The notes beneath the pieces are model-generated. The model did not search any database. It was not told the origin of the DNA and was given only the letters and a program-made list of their open reading frames with translations. A stretch of 30,759 bases of DNA from GCA-003244245 sp036501085. Lineage in GTDB: Bacteria; Actinomycetota; Actinomycetes; Mycobacteriales; Pseudonocardiaceae. The position numbers and the translations under genes are program-made. Shown here in pieces: positions 15,361-24,517 of the stretch; within the stretch, counting starts at the first letter, position 1; the number at the start of each line of letters is the position of its first letter. The stretch lies in NCBI GenBank assembly GCA_036501085.1, contig DASYAZ010000015.1:1-30759 (forward strand), given 5' to 3'.

Positions 15361-16081
15361 CAGTGTTCCTGCACCCAATGCCACTCACGAGCTGACAAGC
15401 GAGTTCGACGCGGCAGCGCCCAGTTACGACCGGCTGGTCGGGGCCAGTCCGGGCTACTACCGCAACCTGGCCCGCTCCGCGCGCCGCATGCAGCTCCCCG
15501 GTGCAGGCGCCGGGATGCACCTGCTGGATCTCGGGTGCGGGACGGGAGCCTCGACGCTGGCGCTGCTGGCCTCCGCGCCCCGGGCCCGGATCACCGCGGT
15601 GGACGCCTCGGCCGGCATGCTCGCCGAGGCACGGCAGGCGAACTGGCCGGAACAGGTGTCCTTCGTGCACGCCCGGGCCGAGGAACTCCCCGCCGCCGGG
15701 GTACACGGACCGTTCGACGGGATCTTCGCCGCTTACCTGGTGCGCAACCTACCCGATCCGGACCCGGTACTGGCCGGGCTGGTCAGCCGGCTGGCGCCGG
15801 GAGCGCCGCTGGCGATACACGACTACGCCCTGGATGGCCGGACCCTCAGCCGGGCGGTCTGGACCGCGGTGTGCTGGAGCGTGATCATCCCAGCCGGGAA
15901 GGTGGTGACCGGCCGGGCCGGGCTCTACCGTTACCTGTGGCGCAGCGTGCTGAGCTTTGACACCGTCGACGCGCTGGCCGCCCGGTTGCGTGGGCACGGT
16001 CTGCTCGACACCCAGATCGCCACGATGCCCGGCTGGGAACGCGGCATCGTGCACACCGTCGTGGCCCGGCGACCCGCGTGA
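15353..16081 (+). CDS. class I SAM-dependent methyltransferase, CrtT/UbiE-like
   Basis: A 242-residue methyltransferase of the Rossmann (UbiE/MenG-like) type. SAM motif I is LLDLGCGTGAS (residues 57-67), the acidic residue ending beta-2 is in ITAVDASAGML, and a motif resembling post-II is FDGIFAAYLVRNLPDPDPVL. A short hydrophobic segment (VWTAVCWSVIIPAGKVV) suggests a lipophilic substrate or membrane contact. The start GTG 15353 lies inside the glgE coding end, with a G-rich sequence 6 nt upstream. The end overlaps the next gene by 4 bp (GTGA), so glgE, this gene and the CrtU-like gene form a coupled set. In Streptomyces isorenieratene clusters a methyltransferase (CrtT) stands beside CrtU, which makes a carotenoid-related role the best guess. 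The actual substrate is unknown. Confidence 0.85.
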   Translation: MRNSVPAPNATHELTSEFDAAAPSYDRLVGASPGYYRNLARSARRMQLPGAGAGMHLLDLGCGTGASTLALLASAPRARITAVDASAGMLAEARQANWPEQVSFVHARAEELPAAGVHGPFDGIFAAYLVRNLPDPDPVLAGLVSRLAPGAPLAIHDYALDGRTLSRAVWTAVCWSVIIPAGKVVTGRAGLYRYLWRSVLSFDTVDALAARLRGHGLLDTQIATMPGWERGIVHTVVARRPA

Positions 16082-17640
16082 GCCGGCGCGGCAGCACGGC
16101 GCGAGCCAGCAACGGGCATCGGCCGGGTCGGGACCGGCGGGCGGTGTTGCACCCGGCGCGGGATGGCCGGTCCACGCCGGACGGGCCCGCTCCCCGCGTC
16201 GCCGTCATCGGGGGCGGGATCGCCGGCATCGCCGCGACGGTGGCGCTGGCCGAGCGAGGCGCGCAGGTGCAGCTCCTGGAACGCGAGCAGCAGCTCGGCG
16301 GGCGGGTGCGCGGCTGGCCGACGACGCTGGCCGACGGGTCCACGGTCACCATGAGCCGTGGGTTCCACGCCTTCTTCCGGCAGTACTACAACCTGCGGGC
16401 GCTGCTGCACCGGGCCGATCCGCTGGACCGGGCGCTGGTGCCGATGACGGACTACCCACTGCTGGACGCGGACGGCCACCGGGACACCTTCCAGGGCCTG
16501 CCGCGCACCCCCCCGTGGAACGCGCTGGTCTTCGCGCTGTCCAGCCCCACCTTCCAGTGGCGGGACCTGGTCAGCCGGATCGACCCGGTGGCCGCGCTGC
16601 CACTGGTCGACGTCTCGGTGCCGGGCGTGTACCAGCGGTTGGACGACCAGGACGCGATGAGCTTCCTGGAGCGGGTGCGCTTCCCCGACGCGGCCCGCCA
16701 CCTGGCGTTCTCGGTGTTCTCCCGCAGCTTCTTCGCCGATCCCCGGGAGCTCTCCGCCGCCGAGCTGGCCACGATGTTCCACATCTACTTCCTGGGCTCG
16801 GCCGAAGGCCTGGTGTTCGACGTCACCGCCGAGCCCTTCCCGCAGGCGCTGTGGGACCCGATGGGGGACTACCTGGCTGAACTCGGAGTCTCGGTGCACA
16901 CCGGGGTCGCGGTGCAGCAGGTGGCGCCCGGGCGCGAGCGTCGATTCGCGGTGGGAGCCGTCGGCGACGTGTCCGAGGTCGACGCCGTGGTACTCGCCAC
17001 CGACGTCGGCGGGTTGCAGGCACTGCTCGCCGCCTCCCCCGAACTCGGCGTACCGGCCTGGCGGGACCGCATCGCGCGGCTGCGCGCCGCCCCGCCGTTC
17101 CTGGTATCCCGGTTGTGGCTGGACCGGCCTGTGCGCCCGGAACGGCCGGGGTTCCTGGGCACCAGCGGGTTCGGGCCGCTGGATAACGTCAGCGTGCTGG
17201 AGCGCTTCGAGGGCGAGGCGGCCCGCTGGGCCCGCCGCACCGGCGGCTCAGTGGTGGAACTGCACGCCTACGCCCTGGCCGGCGACCCGGAGCAGGGCAA
17301 GCGGCAGCTGATCGCCGAACTCAAGCGGATCTACCCGGAGACGGCCGCCGCCACGATCATCGACGAGCGCCACGAACTGCGTGCGGACTGCCCGCTGTTC
17401 GCGCCCGGCACCTTCGCCGACCGGCCCACCGTCGAGACTCCCGACCCGGGGGTGGTGCTGGCCGGGGACCTCACCCGGGTGGACCTCCCGGTCGCACTGA
17501 TGGAACGCGCGGCCACCAGCGGGTTCCTCGCCGCCAACGCGCTGCTGGCCAGCTGGGGCCTGCGCGGGCACCCGCTGTGGACGGTCCCGACCCGGGGCCG
17601 GCTGGCCCCCCTGCGCGCGGTCGCCGCTCGCTTCGCCTAG
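16078..17640 (+). CDS. CrtU-like FAD-dependent desaturase/oxidoreductase
   Basis: A 520-residue flavoprotein of the phytoene desaturase superfamily. The dinucleotide-binding motif VAVIGGGIAGIAATVALAER lies at residues 41-60, followed by LLEREQQLGGRVRGW. The C-terminal FAD motif is GVVLAGDLTRVDLPVALMER. The middle section (TMSRGFHAFFRQYYNLRALL, LPRTPPWNAL, FHIYFLGSAEGLVFD) matches what I recall of CrtU, the enzyme that converts beta-carotene to aromatic isorenieratene by desaturation and methyl migration. The first 40 residues are an Arg-rich, low-complexity extension. Start GTG 16078 overlaps the methyltransferase stop. No crtE, crtB, crtI or crtY is in the window, so a role in carotenoid aromatisation needs genes elsewhere. 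Another lipophilic substrate is possible. Confidence 0.82.
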   Translation: MSRRGSTARASNGHRPGRDRRAVLHPARDGRSTPDGPAPRVAVIGGGIAGIAATVALAERGAQVQLLEREQQLGGRVRGWPTTLADGSTVTMSRGFHAFFRQYYNLRALLHRADPLDRALVPMTDYPLLDADGHRDTFQGLPRTPPWNALVFALSSPTFQWRDLVSRIDPVAALPLVDVSVPGVYQRLDDQDAMSFLERVRFPDAARHLAFSVFSRSFFADPRELSAAELATMFHIYFLGSAEGLVFDVTAEPFPQALWDPMGDYLAELGVSVHTGVAVQQVAPGRERRFAVGAVGDVSEVDAVVLATDVGGLQALLAASPELGVPAWRDRIARLRAAPPFLVSRLWLDRPVRPERPGFLGTSGFGPLDNVSVLERFEGEAARWARRTGGSVVELHAYALAGDPEQGKRQLIAELKRIYPETAAATIIDERHELRADCPLFAPGTFADRPTVETPDPGVVLAGDLTRVDLPVALMERAATSGFLAANALLASWGLRGHPLWTVPTRGRLAPLRAVAARFA

Positions 17641-17712
17641 CCTACAAACGCATATCCCGATGCAGGCCCATCGGCCGGGAGCAACCGCTACCTTGATCGT
17701 CGAAAGTGAGCC

Positions 17713-17741
17713 ACCCGTTGAGCTGACCGGAACGGGTCAGC
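17713..17741. terminator. overlapping inverted repeats between convergent genes
   Basis: Two competing hairpins lie at the join of the CrtU-like and Rieske genes. ACCCGTT (17713-17719) pairs with AACGGGT (17731-17737), and GCTGACC (17722-17728) pairs with GGTCAGC (17735-17741). The position suggests a two-way terminator. It slightly overlaps the stop codon of the Rieske gene, and no U-tract follows. Confidence 0.35.
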
Positions 17742-18726
17742 CGGGCCAGCGGCCGGTGGTGCGGAGTTCGTAGCGGCGCGCGGCGTAGGCCAGGTCGTCG
17801 CGCCACAGCCGCGCGGCGGCCCAGCGCATCGCCGGGCGCATCAGCGGCGCCCCGCGGCGGGCGACGGCGAAGCCAGGACGGGGTGAGTTGGCGATGCTCG
17901 CCTCGATCACCGCGGTGCGGGGATACCCGGCGTCGTCGACACCGAGGGGCACGGCGTGCGTCTCGACGACGCTGCCTGCCCCCTCCCCTTCCAGGATGTC
18001 CATCACCACGGTCCGCGGCTCGGGGCAGGTGAACGCGGCGCGCACCGGGACGCCCACCCGCTTGGTGAGCCGGAACGCAACCTCGATCACGAATTGATCG
18101 ATCTGCTCGGTCGGTTCCTCGATCACCCGCAACCCCACGAACGAGTACGGGTGAAACCAGCTGCCGTGCCACGGGTCTAGCCGGTTGGCGATCACGTCTT
18201 CCGGCTCGCACCGCCCGATCCCGGTGAATACCGCATCGATGCTGGTCTCCGGGTCGGGCCGGCGGTGCAGCACCGGAGCGGGCAGCGGATCCTCACCGCC
18301 CACCGAATCCAGCCGCACCCAGACCAGCACCCCGTCGTCGTGTGCCGGGAACGGATCCCACCCCGGCACACCACCGGCCCCGATCGCCAGACCGTGCCAG
18401 CGGCACACCAGGTTCCCACCCGCGACCGCCCCCCGGCACAGCGGAGCGCCCAGGTGCGGGCACTCCCCCGGCCCGGCATGCAGCACACCATCGGGGGTGC
18501 GCCAGGCCACCACCTCGATGCCCGCTACGGTGCGCCCGAACGGCCGGTCCCCGCGGACCTCGCGGCTGGCGGCGAGCACGTACCAGTTGCCTGCGGGCCG
18601 GGCCAGCGCTCGTTTCAACGCATCCTCGATCAGGCCGGGACGGGCCTGCCGCCAGGTGGGCTGCTGGCCGGCCCAGGTCCATGCCGGCAACCGTCGCAGC
18701 GGAACCCGGTCACTCATCACCGTCAC
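17737..18726 (-). CDS. Rieske-type non-heme iron oxygenase
   Basis: A 329-residue protein with an N-terminal Rieske [2Fe-2S] domain: Cys89-x-His91 in CPHLGAP and Cys108-x2-His111 in CRWHG, spaced by 16 residues. A C-terminal part carries N181-x2-D184-x2-H187-x4-H192 in NRLDPWHGSWFH, the bridging and iron-ligand pattern of Rieske oxygenases. It is therefore probably a true oxygenase, not just an electron carrier. Relatives that I recall as DUF5914 proteins occur in streptomycete carotenoid clusters, which agrees with the CrtU-like gene facing it. Two starts are possible, GTG 18726 and ATG 18717. It needs a ferredoxin and reductase that are not encoded nearby. It is convergent with crtU and divergent from treS (128 bp between). 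Confidence 0.85.
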   Translation of the reverse strand: MTVMSDRVPLRRLPAWTWAGQQPTWRQARPGLIEDALKRALARPAGNWYVLAASREVRGDRPFGRTVAGIEVVAWRTPDGVLHAGPGECPHLGAPLCRGAVAGGNLVCRWHGLAIGAGGVPGWDPFPAHDDGVLVWVRLDSVGGEDPLPAPVLHRRPDPETSIDAVFTGIGRCEPEDVIANRLDPWHGSWFHPYSFVGLRVIEEPTEQIDQFVIEVAFRLTKRVGVPVRAAFTCPEPRTVVMDILEGEGAGSVVETHAVPLGVDDAGYPRTAVIEASIANSPRPGFAVARRGAPLMRPAMRWAAARLWRDDLAYAARRYELRTTGRWPG

Positions 18727-18854
18727 GCACCCCTTCCGGCCTTCTCCGGCTCACGGCCTCCGCGCTTGACCGTATCTCGCTTTGCGCTGCCGGGCCCGGA
18801 CCGGTACGACTGAGACAGTCCGGTTGAGCACCATCCGACGAAGGTCGAATCCTG

Positions 18855-20660
18855 ATGTCCTCTGCCGAGCTGCGTACCGAGCCTCACCCCGACCTCGAAG
18901 GGATCCCGCATACCGGTGATGCGGTGTTGCCCGACGGTCACCTGGCCGAACCCCAGGCCGATGACTTCGAGCACGCCTCGGCCGCCCCCCGTGACCGGCA
19001 CTGGTACAAGCGTGCGGTCTTCTACGAGGTGCTGGTTCGGGCGTTCCACGACCACGACGGCAACGGCACCGGCGATCTGATCGGTCTGACCCAGAAGCTG
19101 GACTACCTGGAGTGGCTGGGCATCGACTGCCTGTGGTTGCCCCCGTTCTACGCCTCACCGTTGCGGGACGGTGGGTACGACATCTCCGATTTCCGGGCGG
19201 TGCTGCCCGAGTTCGGCACCGTCGAGGACTTCGTCGTGCTGCTCACCGAGGCGCACAAACGGGGCATCCGGGTGATCACGGATCTGGTCATGAATCACAC
19301 CTCCGACCAGCATCCCTGGTTCCAGGAATCCCGCCACGACCCGCACGGGCCTTACGGGGATTTCTATGTCTGGAGTGACGAGGACACCGGCTACCCGGAC
19401 GCGCGCGTCATCTTCGTCGATACCGAGACCTCGAACTGGACCCATGATCCCGTGCGCGGGCAGTTCTTCTGGCACCGGTTCTTCTCCCACCAGCCCGATC
19501 TCAACTATGAGAATCCCGAGGTCGGCGAGGCGATGATTGATGTGCTGCGGTTCTGGCTGGACCTCGGTATCGACGGTTTCCGGCTGGATGCGGTTCCATA
19601 CCTTTTCGAAGAGGAGGGGACGAATTGCGAGAACCTGCAACGCACCCATGAGTTTCTCAAACGCTGCCGTAAGGTCGTGGACGACGAGTACCCGGACCGG
19701 ATCCTGCTGGCCGAGGCCAACCAGTGGCCCGAGGATGTCGTGGCTTATTTCGGTGATCCCGCGGTGGGGGGCGACGAATGCCATATGGCGTTCCATTTCC
19801 CGCTGATGCCACGCATTTTCATGGCGGTCCGCCGGGAGTCCCGGTTCCCGATCTCGGAGATCCTCGCCAAGACCCCACCCATCCCCTCCGGCGCCCAGTG
19901 GGGAATCTTCCTGCGCAACCACGACGAGCTGACCCTGGAGATGGTCACCGACGAGGAGCGCGACTACCTCTACAGCGAGTACGTCAAAGATCCCCGGATG
20001 CGAGCCAACATCGGTATCCGACGGCGGTTGGCGCCGTTGCTGGAGAACGACCGCAACCAGTTGGAACTGTTCACGTCGCTGTTGCTGTCACTGCCCGGTT
20101 CCCCCGTGCTCTACTACGGCGACGAGATCGGCATGGGGGACAACATCTGGCTGGGTGACCGGGACTCGGTGCGCACCCCGATGCAGTGGACTCCGGATCG
20201 CAATGCGGGGTTCTCCACCTGCGACCCGGGCCGCATCTACCTTCCGGTGATCATGGATCCGGTGTACGGCTTCCAGGCGCTCAACGTCGAGGCGCAGTCG
20301 GCCTCGACGCAGTCGCTGCTGAACTGGACCCGGCGGATGATCCAGGTGCGGCGGGAGCACCTCGCCTTCGGCCTGGGCGATTTCACCGAGCTCGGTTCCT
20401 CCAACCCCAGTGTGCTGGCCTACTGCCGCCAGCATCCCGGGGATGAGGACACCGAGGACGATCTCGTCATCTGCGTCAACAACCTGTCCCGCTTCCCGCA
20501 GCCGGTGGAACTCGACCTCTCCGAGCACGAAGGGGGGGTCCCGGTGGAGTTGACCGGAGGTGTCCGCTTCCCGCCGATCGGGGAGCTGCCCTACCTGCTC
20601 ACCCTGCCTGGACACGGCTTCTACTGGTTCCAGATCATCCTTCCCGAGACCTGGGCGTGA
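18855..20660 (+). CDS. treS: trehalose synthase / maltose-trehalose isomerase TreS
   Basis: A 601-residue GH13 enzyme that interconverts trehalose and maltose, also with amylase activity in mycobacteria. Catalytic residues are nucleophile Asp245 (DGFRLDAVPYLFEEEGTNC), acid/base Glu287 (LLAEANQW) and Asp357 (LRNHDELTLE). Their spacing, 42 and 70 residues, equals that of the mycobacterial enzyme. The typical N-terminal tail of about 50 residues precedes HWYKRAVFYEVLVRAF. The start is ATG 18855, with a weak GAAGG about 11 nt upstream. The maltokinase gene follows after 3 bp. TreS supplies maltose to Mak in the GlgE route; in mycobacteria TreS and the kinase form a complex. It stands divergent from the Rieske gene. 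Confidence 0.97.
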   Translation: MSSAELRTEPHPDLEGIPHTGDAVLPDGHLAEPQADDFEHASAAPRDRHWYKRAVFYEVLVRAFHDHDGNGTGDLIGLTQKLDYLEWLGIDCLWLPPFYASPLRDGGYDISDFRAVLPEFGTVEDFVVLLTEAHKRGIRVITDLVMNHTSDQHPWFQESRHDPHGPYGDFYVWSDEDTGYPDARVIFVDTETSNWTHDPVRGQFFWHRFFSHQPDLNYENPEVGEAMIDVLRFWLDLGIDGFRLDAVPYLFEEEGTNCENLQRTHEFLKRCRKVVDDEYPDRILLAEANQWPEDVVAYFGDPAVGGDECHMAFHFPLMPRIFMAVRRESRFPISEILAKTPPIPSGAQWGIFLRNHDELTLEMVTDEERDYLYSEYVKDPRMRANIGIRRRLAPLLENDRNQLELFTSLLLSLPGSPVLYYGDEIGMGDNIWLGDRDSVRTPMQWTPDRNAGFSTCDPGRIYLPVIMDPVYGFQALNVEAQSASTQSLLNWTRRMIQVRREHLAFGLGDFTELGSSNPSVLAYCRQHPGDEDTEDDLVICVNNLSRFPQPVELDLSEHEGGVPVELTGGVRFPPIGELPYLLTLPGHGFYWFQIILPETWA

Positions 20661-20663
20661 CCC

Positions 20664-22091
20664 ATGACCAGTACCAGCACCACCGAGCTCCTCGCCGACA
20701 TCGCCGACTCGCTGGCGACGATCCTTCCCGAGCAACGATGGTTCGCCGGCAAGGGCCGGCCGGTCCGCGCGGTCCTCCCGGTCCGTGCCACCGACCTCGC
20801 CGGTGCCGACCCGCGGCTGGTCCATGCAGTCGTCGAGGTCGACCAGGGGGAGCACCCCCGGGACCGCTACCAGCTCCTGCTCGGGGTGCGCGGCGAGCTA
20901 CCGGAGAGTCTCGGGCACGCCTGGGTCGCCGCGGCCGGCGATCACGCCGTCTACCAGGCGGTACACGATCCCGAGCTCACCACCGTGCTCCTGGAGCTGA
21001 TGGCCCGTGGTGCGGAGGTGGAGGGGCTGCGCTTCGCCACCGAGCCCGGGGTGACGCTGGACACCGAGCAACGCTCGCGACCGATCGGCACCGAGCAGTC
21101 CAACACCTCACTGATATTCGGGCAGACCTACATCCTCAAGCTGTTCCGCAAGGTGGCTGCCGGTCACAGCCCGGACCTGGAGCTGCACCGCGCGCTGGCC
21201 TCCGTCGGCTGCCCGCACATCGCCACGCCGCTGGGCAGCATCGAGGGCCCGCTGAGTCGCGACGGCGGGGAACCCGCCGCCTACGGGATGCTCACCGAGT
21301 ACCTGCGCAATGCCGCTGACGGCTGGGCGATGGCCACCGCGAGCGTGCGGGACCTGCTGGCGGAACACTTCGTCACCGAGGGCGCACCCGGTTCCGTCGA
21401 GCACACCGATCCCGCTGACGCCGGTGGGGACTTCGCCTCCGAGGCCCACCGGCTGGGCCAGGCGGTCGCCACCGTGCACGCAGACCTGGCCCTGGCGCTG
21501 GGCAGTGCTGCGGCGCCACCCGGCTACCTCGACACCCTGGCCGAGGGGATGCACCGCAGGCTGGGCAGCGTGCTGGGCCAGGTGCCCGAGCTGAGCCCGC
21601 ACCGGGACGCGCTGCGGAAGGCCTTCGACGAGGTCCGGGAGCTGCGTGGCCCGGTACCGGTGCAGCGGGTGCACGGCGATCTGCATCTGGGTCAGGCGTT
21701 GCGCAGCGTCACCGGCTGGGTGCTGATCGACTTCGAGGGTGAGCCGATGGTGCCGCTGGCCGCTCGGGTCGCCCCCTCATCAGTGCTGCGCGATGTCGCC
21801 GGGATGCTGCGCTCCTTCGACTACGCCGCCAACCACCTGCCGCTGGGCGAGTCCGACAGCGAGCATCGCGCCGCCGCCGCGCAGGCCTGGACCACCCGCA
21901 ACCAGAACGCGTTCTGCGACGGGTATGCCGAAGTCGGGGCGGACCCTCGGGAACAGGCCGTCCTGCTGCGGGCGCTCGAACTGGACAAGGCCGTCTACGA
22001 GGTCGGCTACGAGTACGCCAACCGCCCGCCCTGGCTTCCCATCCCCCTTGCCGCCATCGCACGCCTGACCGCCGGCCGGCGGACTGGGTAG
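20664..22091 (+). CDS. mak: maltokinase (Mak/Pep2)
   Basis: A 475-residue kinase that phosphorylates maltose to maltose-1-phosphate with ATP. It has the aminoglycoside-phosphotransferase-like fold seen in mycobacterial maltokinase. The catalytic loop is VHGDLHLGQ with Asp339, and the metal-binding segment is VLIDFEGEP with Asp356. Also typical are the N-terminal cap LPEQRWFAGKGRPV and SSVLRDVAGMLRSFDYAA. The start ATG 20664 is 3 bp after the treS stop, so treS and mak are one transcriptional and probably one translational unit. The product feeds GlgE. In some actinobacteria TreS and this kinase are fused; here they are separate. Confidence 0.96.
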   Translation: MTSTSTTELLADIADSLATILPEQRWFAGKGRPVRAVLPVRATDLAGADPRLVHAVVEVDQGEHPRDRYQLLLGVRGELPESLGHAWVAAAGDHAVYQAVHDPELTTVLLELMARGAEVEGLRFATEPGVTLDTEQRSRPIGTEQSNTSLIFGQTYILKLFRKVAAGHSPDLELHRALASVGCPHIATPLGSIEGPLSRDGGEPAAYGMLTEYLRNAADGWAMATASVRDLLAEHFVTEGAPGSVEHTDPADAGGDFASEAHRLGQAVATVHADLALALGSAAAPPGYLDTLAEGMHRRLGSVLGQVPELSPHRDALRKAFDEVRELRGPVPVQRVHGDLHLGQALRSVTGWVLIDFEGEPMVPLAARVAPSSVLRDVAGMLRSFDYAANHLPLGESDSEHRAAAAQAWTTRNQNAFCDGYAEVGADPREQAVLLRALELDKAVYEVGYEYANRPPWLPIPLAAIARLTAGRRTG

Positions 22092-22162
22092 CCTGGCGAC
22101 AGAGGGGTGCGGTCACGCCGTCCCACCCGGCGGATCTGCTCGCGAGCGGCCACACTGGAGGC

Positions 22163-24373
<2,211 letters not shown>

Positions 24374-24459
24374 TACCTGGGACTATGACGCTGAGCAGGC
24401 GGCGCGCTCTGAGAGCCAACCGAAAAGCCCGCGAAAGGGAGCCCGTCCCGACTGTATGG

Positions 24460-24507
24460 TGGTACGTACTGTGGTACGTACCGATCCTGTGGGATCGTTG
24501 ATCAACG
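24460..24507. repeat. cluster of short palindromes before the GGDEF-EAL gene
   Basis: TGGTACGTACTG (24460-24471) and TGGTACGTACCG (24472-24483) are tandem 12-bp units; the core GGTACGTACC of the second is a perfect palindrome. Next, GATCC (24483-24487) and GGATC (24492-24496) form an inverted repeat. CGTTGATCAACG (24496-24507) is a perfect 12-bp palindrome. Together they fill the space just upstream of GTG 24518, where a promoter and operators are expected. The binding factor is unknown. Confidence 0.55.
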
Positions 24508-24517
24508 GGTCAACAAG

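Noticed and set aside
18727..18854. TTGACC near 18772 as a treS promoter
   Set aside because: No -10-like element at the right distance was seen; the region stays unassigned.
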